Shown here: positions 1 to 5,551 of the stretch, in pieces
Layout of the letters: the number at the start of each line of letters is the position of its first letter
How positions within the stretch are numbered: the first letter of the stretch is position 1
The notes under the pieces: model-generated
What the model saw: the letters and a program-made list of their open reading frames with translations, nothing else
What the model was told of the DNA's origin: nothing
Databases searched by the model: none
Position numbers and translations under genes: made by a program
NCBI GenBank assembly: GCA_028278465.1
Contig: JANQEF010000290.1
Coordinates: 1 to 5,927 of the forward strand
DNA length: 5,927 bases
Source: Dehalococcoidia bacterium
Lineage (GTDB): Bacteria > Chloroflexota > Dehalococcoidia > Lucifugimonadales > Lucifugimonadaceae
Direction: 5' to 3'

Positions 1-2
1 CA

Positions 3-641
3 ACCGAGACCATACGTCTCTCGAACCTGTACGCCGAGCCCGGCGCAGACATGGTGCGCGTGCGGATACCCGGCGCGGCGCGGGGCGGCAGAGCGTCGGG
101 GGGGCCCGTCGAGTACTACGAGGAGGTGACGAAGGGCAGCCCGGTGCCGGTCGTGGTGATCCACCAGCCTCGCGGCGCCCTGAACCCGGATGCCACGCCG
201 GAGCAGATCGGCGAGATCACAGCGCTGGACAACGTGTTCGCATACATCATCTCGCTGAACTACCGCTGGGAGTGCCGCATCCCGAAGTTCATCGCGCCCG
301 GCGTGAAGCTGTGGACCTGCAACGGGTCGATCGTGCTGCCGGGCGGGATGTTCGGCGCAGACGGCGGCTGCATGTTTTTCGCTAACTGGGGACCGGGGCT
401 GGTGAAGCGGGTGCTGGAGCTTGCGATGGAGGGGAAGTACGAGGAGGCGAACCGCATCCAGCAGTCGATGACGCACGCCGATTTCCTGGGAATGTCGTGG
501 GGCACGGCGGCGCTGAAGGCGGGGCTGAACATGCTGGGTTACGAGGCGACTGTGCCCCGCAAACCGACTCAGCCGCTGACCGCCGAGCAGGAGTCAGAGC
601 TACGACAAGCGTTCGTGGAGTGCGGGTTGCTGGAGGGGTAG
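3..641 (+). CDS. DapA-superfamily (dihydrodipicolinate synthase/N-acetylneuraminate lyase-like) protein, 5'-truncated by the window edge
   Basis: The reading frame is open from base 3 to TAG at 639-641, so the gene starts upstream; the ATG at 51 is internal. The visible 212 residues match the C-terminal two thirds of the DapA/NanA TIM-barrel family: ETIRLSNLYAEPGADMV (barrel helix and strand before the active site), PVPVVVIHQP at the position of the family's YNVP motif, then DNVFAYIISL where the family has the GIKE strand, and a typical helical tail (EGKYEEANRIQ, AALKAGLNMLGY, ELRQAFVECGLLEG). Family enzymes condense or cleave pyruvate or other oxo-acids through a lysine Schiff base. Here that lysine is Ile (codon 246-248) and the catalytic Tyr of YNVP is Ile, so normal aldolase chemistry is doubtful. 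An RraA-family gene follows on the same strand, which suggests a shared catabolic role. The stop codon forms the first bases of repeat A1. Family assignment is good; substrate unknown. Confidence 0.85.
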   Translation, partial: TETIRLSNLYAEPGADMVRVRIPGAARGGRASGGPVEYYEEVTKGSPVPVVVIHQPRGALNPDATPEQIGEITALDNVFAYIISLNYRWECRIPKFIAPGVKLWTCNGSIVLPGGMFGADGGCMFFANWGPGLVKRVLELAMEGKYEEANRIQQSMTHADFLGMSWGTAALKAGLNMLGYEATVPRKPTQPLTAEQESELRQAFVECGLLEG

Positions 642-676
642 GGGATCACCTTCGTCCCGAAACGGAGTGAGGGACC
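639..676 (+). repeat. Repeat A, copy A1 (forward), starting at the stop codon of the DapA-like gene
   Basis: Positions 639-671 match A3 (2067-2099) at 32 of 33 bases, beginning with the TAG stop in both. Bases 649-676 are an exact 28-base inverted match to A2 (1096-1123). The core is CTTCGTCCCGAAACGGAGTG. A short GTCCC...GGGAC stem can form. With A2 it brackets the GIY-YIG gene. Confidence 0.85.
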
Positions 677-711
677 TGGGGTGGTGCGGCGACGCGTCTT
701 TGAGCGTCCGC

Positions 712-996
712 CTAAGCCAGGAGCTTTGAGCTCAGATCCTCCCAATGCGGATTGCCAGCTTCGATCAGTGCAACCTTCTTTTCGCGTCTCAGGCCCTTGA
801 TCTGCCGCTCTCGTGCGAACGCTGCCTCTGCGGAGTCGGCGACTTCTGCGTAGACGAGGCGGTTCGTCCGGTACTTGCGCACGAAGCTGTTGACCGCGCC
901 TGAGACATGCTGTTCGAGTCGACGTCGAAGATTGTTGGTCGAGCTGGTGTAGATCGTGCTGCGGATGCTGGCGAGGATGTAGACGTAGTGGGCCAC
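712..996 (-). CDS. Solitary GIY-YIG nuclease-domain protein (UPF0213/YhbQ-like)
   Basis: A 94-residue protein starting at GTG (complement of 994-996) and ending at TAG (712-714), the usual size for single-domain GIY-YIG proteins. Visible family features are YVYIL at residues 4-8 (the first, GIY strand), TIYTSSTNNLRRRL at 14-27 (second strand and the helix with the conserved Arg), the RERQIKG helix with the metal-binding Glu at 63, and the closing NPHWEDL at 82-88. The second motif is YTS where the family has YIG, so the glycine is missing; activity may be reduced. No clear Shine-Dalgarno sequence is visible before the GTG. The gene runs against its neighbours and lies between inverted copies of repeat A (639-676 and 1078-1124), separating two genes that look like an operon. 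Family members are structure-selective or repair-type DNA nucleases; the role here is unknown, and a link to the flanking repeats is an inference. Confidence 0.85.
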   Translation of the reverse strand: MAHYVYILASIRSTIYTSSTNNLRRRLEQHVSGAVNSFVRKYRTNRLVYAEVADSAEAAFARERQIKGLRREKKVALIEAGNPHWEDLSSKLLA

Positions 997-1077
997 GGGC
1001 CGAGGTTAGCGGTTCGGTCCCGAGACCCGGATCGGGATGTCGCAACTCTGCGGTGATTTAGCGATCGGCCCGGGTCG

Positions 1078-1124
1078 GTCGCCGCCCCTCATCCGGGTCC
1101 CTCACTCCGTTTCGGGACGAAGGG
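1078..1124 (-). repeat. Repeat A, copy A2 (reverse)
   Basis: It matches A4 (2285-2331) at 46 of 47 bases in the same orientation, and its 1096-1123 core is the exact inverted complement of A1. It lies 82 bases beyond the start codon of the GIY-YIG gene. The 135 bases from here to the RraA-like start (1125-1259) show no gene and no convincing promoter. Confidence 0.85.
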
Positions 1125-1259
1125 TGTGCCACCCGCCCGCATCACACCCCGTGTATCCTCGCCTGCGCTCAAGGCCGTACGCCCGACCTTCTCGGTCATC
1201 AACCCGGCCCACATCGACCTGACCTCAGCCACCACCAACCCGACGAAAGCTTCCAGCCC

Positions 1260-2069
1260 ATGCACCTCACCAGCAAAGACAACATCCTCGCCATCACTTC
1301 GGAATGGAAGGGAGAGCGTGACGCCGCCGGGCGGCCGCTTGTGCCGGACGACATCCTGGCCCGCATGGAGAAGGTGACCACCGAGGAGGCCTGGGGCGTC
1401 TGCAAGCGCGCCGGCTACAGCTTCCAGTTCACCGGCAACTGGACTACGCTGCACCCGGAAAAGGTTCTCGTGGGCCGGGCCGTCACCTGCCGCTGGGTGC
1501 CTCGCAGGCCGGACGTTCACGACTCGATCGACCGCCAGGGCGAGAAGGACTCACGCGTCGGTTTCCAGAACTCGTGGGTGATCGATGAGCTGGTCGAGGG
1601 TGATGTGCTGGTTGTGGACCTGTTCGGCAAGGTGAAGGACGGCACGTTCGCTGGAGACAACCTGGCGACGGCGATTCAGCAGAACACGCATCGCGGGCTG
1701 GTGGTGGACGGCGGTGTGCGGGATGTGCAGCGCATGCTGCAGCTCGACGATTTCAACGCCTTCGTGCGCGGCTATGACCCGACGGCGATCCTGGATGTTT
1801 CGATGCCGGAGATCAACGGCGTGACGCGCATTGGCGAGGCGACGTGCGTGCCGGGTGACGTGGTGCTCGGAACGGTCGAAGGGCTGATCTTCATCCCACC
1901 GCACCTGGCGGAGGAGGTGGTGACGACGTCGGAGCGGATCAGGCTGAAGGATGAGTTCGGGCAGCAGCGGATTCGTGAGGGCGTCTACACGCCGGGCGAG
2001 GTGGACCGGGAGTTCTCAGACGAGATGAACGCCGATTTCGAGCGCTGGAAGAAGGAGCGGGAAGGTTAG
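1260..2069 (+). CDS. RraA-family protein (4-hydroxy-4-methyl-2-oxoglutarate aldolase/oxaloacetate decarboxylase-like)
   Basis: A 269-residue protein. The RraA-like fold is recognisable from VGRAVTC (71-77), GDVLVVDLFGK (114-124), the active-site segment AGDNLATA (131-138), the signature VVDGGVRD (148-155) with the Arg154/Asp155 pair that in this family binds substrate and the divalent metal, and VPGDVVLGTVEGLIFIPP (197-214). Known members are metal-dependent aldolases or decarboxylases acting on hydroxy-oxo-dicarboxylates; others, such as E. coli RraA, inhibit RNase E. It is about 100 residues longer than RraA because of an N-terminal extension and a charged helical C-terminus (about 222-269), the layout of the long, presumably catabolic members. 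The start MHLTSKDNIL suits that subfamily, although no strong ribosome-binding site precedes it. It follows the DapA-like gene on the same strand, interrupted by the GIY-YIG block. Its TAG stop is the beginning of repeat A3. Family is secure; the substrate is not known. Confidence 0.88.
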   Translation: MHLTSKDNILAITSEWKGERDAAGRPLVPDDILARMEKVTTEEAWGVCKRAGYSFQFTGNWTTLHPEKVLVGRAVTCRWVPRRPDVHDSIDRQGEKDSRVGFQNSWVIDELVEGDVLVVDLFGKVKDGTFAGDNLATAIQQNTHRGLVVDGGVRDVQRMLQLDDFNAFVRGYDPTAILDVSMPEINGVTRIGEATCVPGDVVLGTVEGLIFIPPHLAEEVVTTSERIRLKDEFGQQRIREGVYTPGEVDREFSDEMNADFERWKKEREG

Positions 2070-2099
2070 GGGATCACCTTCGTCCCAAAACGGAGTGAG
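2067..2099 (+). repeat. Repeat A, copy A3 (forward), starting at the stop codon of the RraA-like gene
   Basis: It matches A1 at 32 of 33 bases, including the shared beginning TAGGGGATCACCTTCGTCCC, whose first three bases are the stop codon of the gene. The single change (G to A at 2087) and the lost downstream arm weaken the short stem seen in A1. It pairs in inverted orientation with A4. Confidence 0.85.
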
Positions 2100-2113
2100 T
2101 TAGAGGGCGCGTC

Positions 2114-2272
2114 GTGTTCCCTGAGCGAAGTCGAAGGTTCTCGTGAGGGGGCGACTGATCTTGTCAGGGCGAGTCTCTGCTGTAGAGGTCCTTCGACTTC
2201 GCTGTGCTCCGCTCAGGAAGCACAGACGTCCCGGCGGAGCCGGGACCGGGCGCGGCAAGCAGCGCCCCTACC
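2114..2272 (+). repeat. Structured repeat B, copy B1 (~160 bases, three hairpins)
   Basis: It is similar to B2 (5656-5815) over its whole length. First hairpin: CCTGAGCGAAGTCGAAGG near 2119-2137 pairs with CCTTCGACTTCGCT...CAGG near 2190-2217, the right arm carrying a 10-base insertion. Second: 2228-2235 with 2239-2246, 8 perfect pairs around a GGA loop. Third: GGGCGC 2248-2253 with GCGCCC 2262-2267. One frame of the left arm reads PERSRR. An apparent 127-codon frame across the element is not a gene. It lies inside the A3-A4 inverted pair, between convergent genes. It could be a non-autonomous mobile element, a terminator, or an RNA; the strand of any RNA is unknown. Confidence 0.8.
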
Positions 2273-2284
2273 AGCTAACGAAGA

Positions 2285-2331
2285 GTCGCCGCTCCTCATC
2301 CGGGTCCCTCACTCCGTTTCGGGACGAAGGG
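2285..2331 (-). repeat. Repeat A, copy A4 (reverse), just past the end of the histidine kinase gene
   Basis: It is 46 of 47 bases identical to A2 and ends 16 bases before the kinase stop codon (complement of 2348-2350). Read on the kinase strand it has the forward orientation, so like A1 and A3 it follows the 3' end of a gene in the same sense. Confidence 0.85.
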
Positions 2332-2347
2332 AACGGCCGCCGAACGC

Positions 2348-3838
2348 CTACGCCACCTCAGTGGCGGCGTCGTCCATGGTCGGCTCCTCGCCGGCTACGG
2401 GGATCATTACCGACACCTCGGTGCCGGAGCCTGGCTGCGACCGCACACTCACACGCCCGTCGTGCGAATCCACGATCGCCTTCACAATCGACAGTCCCAG
2501 GCCGAGGCCTGACACCGACCGCGTGATCTCGCTGTTGCCGCGGTAGAACTCCTCGAACAGGCGGCTCTGGTCCTCCTCAGAAATCCCCTCACCCTGGTCC
2601 GTGACGCTCATCAGAACAGTTCCGCCGCTCTCACGAGTATTAACCGTGATCGTCGTGTGCTCCGGCGAGTACGCCGACGCGTTGCTCAGGAGGTTCATCA
2701 GCAGCTGCATCATGCGCTTGCGGTCTGCGAACAGCTCCGTCTCGCCGGCCTGCAGGTCCATGCGCAGTCGCTGCCCCTTCGGCGCCACCAGCGCGTCCGC
2801 CGAATCCTTCACATCGTCGATCAGCCGCTGTATCGAGAAGCGTTCCTTCCTGATCTCGAACTCGGTGGCGTGCATCTCCGTCACCTCGAGCAGCTCCTCG
2901 ATGAGCGAGTTGAGGTGGTCGCCGTTCTTCTTCATCACCTCGAGGTGGTCGAGGTTGGCGTCCCGGTTCGAGCCGTCCTGCCGGCGGCGCAGCACTTCGG
3001 TGAACGCCAGCATCGACGTCAACGGCGTGCGCAGCTCGTGAGAAACCATCGAAAGGAACTTGTCCCGCTCCCGGCTGATCTCTTCCAGCTGCTGGTTCCT
3101 CAGCTCCAGGCGTTCCGCCTCCACCTTGCTCTCATTCATCGCCATCTCGTGCGCCATCGCCCTGCGGCGTGAGCGGTTGATGATGGTGTCTGCCGTGAAG
3201 ACGATGCCGAGCAGCACGGCGAACGCCGCGCCCATCGTGGTGAAGAGCGTGCGCATCATAGAGTTGCGAGTGCTCTCGACCCGGAAGTCGAGTGCGCCAG
3301 TGACCTCGCGCGCAATCTCCAGCACCTGCGTCGTCTGCTGGTTGGACTGGTTGACCAGCGGGATGTAGGTGGACGTGAGGTCGCCGCTTGAGACGTTTCC
3401 GTCGGTGTTGACGAAGGCGACGTCTCTGTTGAGTCCGGTGGCGATCTCGCCGTTCAGGGCCGTGGTGAAGATGGAGTCGTCGGGCGTCACGTTGCCGGCG
3501 GCGTTTTCGGCGGATGACCAGAGGAGTGCGCCTTCAGCGTCAAAGAGCGAGAGCCGGACGATGTTCGAGCTCTGCATCAGCGTGCTCATGACCATCGACT
3601 CGAACCCTAGAGAGGTTGCCGAGTCGGATGGCGCGCCTGCGATGTCGGTGCCGTCGGTGAAGGTGTTAACGGCTCCGGCCACGAGGTCTGCGTTCTGCGT
3701 CGACTGTTCGCTTATGTCTGAGACGAGGTTGGATTCTTCGTTGGTCCGGGCTGTCCGGGTGATGAGTATGGCGGCGATGGCGAATATTGCGATGCCGGCT
3801 ACTACGAAGCTGGCGGTGAATCTGAATCGAAAGTCCAT
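2348..3838 (-). CDS. Membrane-bound sensor histidine kinase
   Basis: A 496-residue protein. The N-terminal membrane segment is about residues 10-27, followed by an extracytoplasmic sensor region (about 28-195) that I do not recognise, a second membrane segment (about 198-220), and a charged helix (about 222-260) that may be a coiled coil. The HisKA dimerisation domain has the phosphoacceptor His267 in FLSMVSHELRTPLTSM (261-276). The HATPase_c domain shows the N box NLLSNASAYS (382-391), G1 box DQGEGIS (414-420), F box LFEEFYRG (427-434) and G2 box GLGLGLSIV (444-452). All residues needed for ATP binding and autophosphorylation appear intact. No obvious HAMP domain joins membrane and kinase. 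No response regulator gene is in the window, so the partner is unknown. The ATG at 3836-3838 (complement) precedes the membrane segment directly; I see no strong ribosome-binding site. It converges with the RraA-like gene across the A3-B1-A4 repeats. The signal sensed cannot be told. Confidence 0.93.
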   Translation of the reverse strand: MDFRFRFTASFVVAGIAIFAIAAILITRTARTNEESNLVSDISEQSTQNADLVAGAVNTFTDGTDIAGAPSDSATSLGFESMVMSTLMQSSNIVRLSLFDAEGALLWSSAENAAGNVTPDDSIFTTALNGEIATGLNRDVAFVNTDGNVSSGDLTSTYIPLVNQSNQQTTQVLEIAREVTGALDFRVESTRNSMMRTLFTTMGAAFAVLLGIVFTADTIINRSRRRAMAHEMAMNESKVEAERLELRNQQLEEISRERDKFLSMVSHELRTPLTSMLAFTEVLRRRQDGSNRDANLDHLEVMKKNGDHLNSLIEELLEVTEMHATEFEIRKERFSIQRLIDDVKDSADALVAPKGQRLRMDLQAGETELFADRKRMMQLLMNLLSNASAYSPEHTTITVNTRESGGTVLMSVTDQGEGISEEDQSRLFEEFYRGNSEITRSVSGLGLGLSIVKAIVDSHDGRVSVRSQPGSGTEVSVMIPVAGEEPTMDDAATEVA

Positions 3839-3979
3839 TGGATACGGGTTTGCTACAGGTGTTCACCGACGCCGTTTTTCAGTTCGGGTCGGCCAGTTGG
3901 GGTTGCGATACAGAAAGAGGTTATTGGGGCGCGAGTGGGGTAGTGTCGCACCACGGTTTGCTTTCGGTGTTCGCTGTTC

Positions 3980-3988
3980 GGGGGGGGG
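3980..3988 (+). repeat. Run of nine G
   Basis: A homopolymer of nine G just before repeat C1, in the gap between the histidine kinase start and the DUF559 stop. Such a tract can change length by slippage. It is not inside a gene and may simply extend the purine-rich C repeat. Confidence 0.7.
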
Positions 3989-3993
3989 AGGGT

Positions 3994-4034
3994 CCTCCCT
4001 CCCAGCTTGGGAGGGAGCTAGAGGGAGGGTCGGT
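3994..4034 (+). repeat. Repeat C, copy C1 (forward), containing the stop codon of the DUF559 gene
   Basis: It is the inverted complement of C2 (4430-4470) at 40 of 41 bases. It has three arms: pyrimidine arm CTCCCTCCC (3995-4003), loop AGCTT, purine arm GGGAGGGAG (4009-4017), spacer CTA, and purine arm GAGGGAGGG (4021-4029), which is the exact mirror of the first purine arm. The last five residues (DRPSL) and the stop of the DUF559 gene are encoded within it. One frame reads SLPAWEGARGRVG. Confidence 0.9.
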
Positions 4035-4380
4035 CCTGCTGTCTCCTGAACTCCAGATGGGAGGCCACCGCTTCCAGCGCCCCGTCAAGATTCCCAAGCA
4101 CTTCGGTATTCCAGAACCGCAGCACGGTGTAGCCACGACTTTCCAGGTGCTTTGTTCGGTCCTCGTCGTAATCGCGGTTTATGTCGTGCTGACCGCCATC
4201 CACTTCTATGATCAAGCGCTCCTCTCGACAGCAGAAGTCGACGACATACTCGTCTATCGGATACTGACGAGTGAAACGGTAGCCGTGGAGTTGTCTGCCA
4301 CGCAGCGCTCTCCACAGCCGTTTCTCCGCAACGGTTTGATTGGCCCGAAGCTGCTTTGCCCTGAAGGTCGCCGTACGCAT
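4018..4380 (-). CDS. DUF559 (Vsr-like PD-(D/E)XK fold) endonuclease-domain protein
   Basis: A complete 120-residue protein (ATG at complement 4378-4380, TAG at complement 4018-4020). It shows the order of motifs of the DUF559 family: TVAEKRLWRALRGRQL (16-31), FTRQYPIDEYVVDFCC (36-51) with Asp48, RLIIEVDGGQH (55-65) with Glu59, Asp61 and His65, then RTKHLESRGYTVLRFWNTEVL (75-95), split here as a helix followed by the strand GYTVLRFWN. The fold is related to the very-short-patch repair nuclease Vsr; the acidic and His residues expected at the active site are all present, so the protein is probably active, though family function is not established. The gene lies between a 41-base inverted repeat pair (C1 and C2). 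C1 supplies its last codons and stop. It is a solitary nuclease with no methylase or other partner nearby, which speaks against a standard restriction system. Confidence 0.9.
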   Translation of the reverse strand: MRTATFRAKQLRANQTVAEKRLWRALRGRQLHGYRFTRQYPIDEYVVDFCCREERLIIEVDGGQHDINRDYDEDRTKHLESRGYTVLRFWNTEVLGNLDGALEAVASHLEFRRQQDRPSL

Positions 4381-4429
4381 GCCGCCAGTTTCGCACCAGG
4401 CGCTTGTGAACTCTCAGGGGAATGTCCCT

Positions 4430-4470
4430 ACCGACCCTCCCTCTAACTCCCTCCCAAGCTGGGAGGGAGG
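4430..4470 (-). repeat. Repeat C, copy C2 (reverse)
   Basis: It is the inverted complement of C1 with a single difference in the spacer (TTA for CTA); all three arms are identical. It lies 49 bases outside the DUF559 start codon and immediately before the candidate promoter of the next gene. The similarity to C1 stops sharply at both ends. No flanking target-site duplication was seen. Confidence 0.9.
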
Positions 4471-4484
4471 ATTGCCGCCGCTTG

Positions 4485-4493
4485 TGCCATAAT
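4485..4493 (+). promoter_or_regulatory. Candidate extended -10 promoter for the ketopantoate-reductase-like gene
   Basis: TGCCATAAT at 4485-4493 fits an extended -10 element (TGN followed by CATAAT, one change from TATAAT), an unusual AT cluster in this GC-rich sequence. It would give a leader of about 40 bases before the ATG at 4538. There is no well-spaced -35 box; one would fall inside repeat C2. Confidence 0.4.
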
Positions 4494-4522
4494 CGCCGCC
4501 TTGAGGCCGGCACGATCTGAAC

Positions 4523-4530
4523 GGAAGGGG
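4523..4530 (+). promoter_or_regulatory. Ribosome-binding site of the ketopantoate-reductase-like gene
   Basis: GGAAGGGG ends seven bases before the ATG at 4538. It is the clearest Shine-Dalgarno sequence in the window and supports that start. Confidence 0.7.
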
Positions 4531-4537
4531 ACAGACC

Positions 4538-5422
4538 ATGCGTTTTGCGGTGATGGGAGCCGGAGACATCGGCGGCCGCTACGGAGGACGGCTGGCGGCA
4601 TCGGGGCTCGACGTGACCTTCGTCGCCAGGGGAGACCGCCTGAGGCAGCTCCAAAAAGAAGGCCTCCACGTTCCGGGCAACCCGCACCTGCAGGGAGTCG
4701 ACCTCAATGAGATCAACGTCACGGACGACCCGGCGTCGGTCGGCCCGGTCGATGCGATCATCTTCGCCGTCAAGAGCTACCAGCTTGAGCCCGCCGCCGA
4801 GCAGATGCGCCCGATGGTCGGGCCGGAGACGATGATCATCCCGCTTCAGAACGGCATCACGTCGCCGGGCCGGATCGGCGAGATCGTTGGCCGGGAGCAC
4901 GTGCTTGGCTACGCCACGTGGATCCCGAACGCGATCGGTGAGCTCGACGGCCCGGTTTCGCCGCGCGTCCAGAAGCTGCACGCCGTTCTGAAGGAGGCGG
5001 GATGGGGCGTCGAGGCGGTTGACGACATCTGGCTGCCGTTGTGGCTGAAGATGGGTTCGTATGCCGCGTTTGGGCCGTTCATCGTGTCTCGCCTGAGCCT
5101 GGGAGAGGCCGCTGCGTCGCCCGAGATCCTCGCGCTGTACAGGGCGGCAAGCGAAGAGGTGGCAGCGGTCGGGCGCGCCGCCGGAGTCGCCTTCCCAGAA
5201 GGGTTCGCCGAAGAGGCGGTTACCACGCTGAAGCGGTTCGGTGAGCAGACACCGGCGACGAAGCAGTCGATGACGAAGGACCTGGAGGCGGGACGTGCGC
5301 TGGAGCTCGAGGACCTGATCGGAACGGTGGTTCACAAGGCGGATGAGCACGGCGTCGCGGCGCCGACGGTGAGGATGTGCTACGAGCTGCTAAAGCCGCA
5401 CGAACACGGGAGCGCAGGGTAG
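4538..5422 (+). CDS. Ketopantoate reductase (PanE/ApbA) family NADP-dependent oxidoreductase
   Basis: A 294-residue protein, close to the usual family length. The N-terminal Rossmann domain has GAGDIG (7-12) and Arg31 in VARGDR, suited to the NADPH phosphate. VKSYQ with Lys79, PLQNG with Asn105, Lys171 in LWLKM, Ser244 in KQSM and Glu256 correspond to E. coli PanE Lys72, Asn98, Lys176, Ser244 and Glu256. The C-terminal helical domain (about 165-290) ends in the typical ADEHGVAAPTVRMCYELLK segment. PanE reduces ketopantoate to pantoate for pantothenate and CoA. Two PanE pocket residues, Asn180 and Asn184, align with Tyr175 and Gly179 here, so a different 2-oxo-acid substrate is quite possible. 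A good ribosome-binding site and a candidate promoter precede it, so it is probably transcribed alone. A 421-codon open frame on the opposite strand is a shadow of this gene. Confidence 0.9.
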   Translation: MRFAVMGAGDIGGRYGGRLAASGLDVTFVARGDRLRQLQKEGLHVPGNPHLQGVDLNEINVTDDPASVGPVDAIIFAVKSYQLEPAAEQMRPMVGPETMIIPLQNGITSPGRIGEIVGREHVLGYATWIPNAIGELDGPVSPRVQKLHAVLKEAGWGVEAVDDIWLPLWLKMGSYAAFGPFIVSRLSLGEAAASPEILALYRAASEEVAAVGRAAGVAFPEGFAEEAVTTLKRFGEQTPATKQSMTKDLEAGRALELEDLIGTVVHKADEHGVAAPTVRMCYELLKPHEHGSAG

Positions 5423-5433
5423 AGAGTCGGTTT

Positions 5434-5470
5434 CCTCTCTCCCCTTGTGGGAGAGAACTAAAGAGAGGGG
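5434..5470 (+). repeat. Repeat C, copy C3 (variant)
   Basis: It has the same three-arm plan as C1 with changed sequence: pyrimidine arm 5435-5443, five-base loop, purine arm GGGAGAGAA (5449-5457), spacer CTA, and the exact mirror arm AAGAGAGGG (5461-5469). It begins 12 bases after the stop of the ketopantoate-reductase-like gene. Confidence 0.8.
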
Positions 5471-5472
5471 AT

Positions 5473-5489
5473 GTCGGCCGGAGGCCGAC
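5473..5489 (+). terminator. GC hairpin downstream of the ketopantoate-reductase-like gene
   Basis: GTCGGCC (5473-5479) and GGCCGAC (5483-5489) form seven perfect pairs around a three-base loop, about 50 bases after the stop codon. No T run follows, so it is a weak terminator candidate and may be another repeat hairpin. Confidence 0.3.
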
Positions 5490-5499
5490 GGCCTGTCAC

Positions 5500-5523
5500 C
5501 CTTCCGTTCCGCTTCGCTCAGGG
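5500..5523 (+). repeat. Stray right arm of repeat B (partial)
   Basis: CCTTCCGTTCCGCTTCGCTCAGGG resembles, with gaps, the right arm of the first B hairpin (compare 5732-5759). No left arm is nearby, so it is probably a degraded fragment. Confidence 0.5.
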
Positions 5524-5551
5524 CAGGCTAGCTCAGGATGGCAGCGGTTTC

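Noticed and set aside
569..1045. Minus-strand frame of 158 codons around the GIY-YIG gene
   Set aside because: It overlaps the GIY-YIG gene in another frame, which has clear family motifs, and is Arg-rich without any domain.
2143..2526. Plus-strand frame of 127 codons over repeat B1
   Set aside because: It translates repeats B1 and A4 and the antisense of the kinase C-terminus; no recognisable protein features.
3369..4446. Plus-strand frames of 226 and 202 codons
   Set aside because: They run antisense to the kinase and DUF559 genes and across repeat C1; composition and content do not resemble proteins.
3994..4470. Restriction-modification or Vsr/Dcm mismatch repair system
   Set aside because: Only a lone DUF559 nuclease is present, with no methyltransferase or specificity gene beside it.
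4472..4493. TTGCCG as -35 box for the CATAAT element
   Set aside because: The spacing is only 10 bases, too short for a normal promoter; the extended -10 reading is preferred.
4085..5350. Open frame of 421 codons on the minus strand
   Set aside because: It overlaps both the DUF559 gene and the ketopantoate-reductase-like gene, is Arg- and His-rich, crosses repeat C2 and shows no domain; it is a shadow frame typical of GC-rich DNA.
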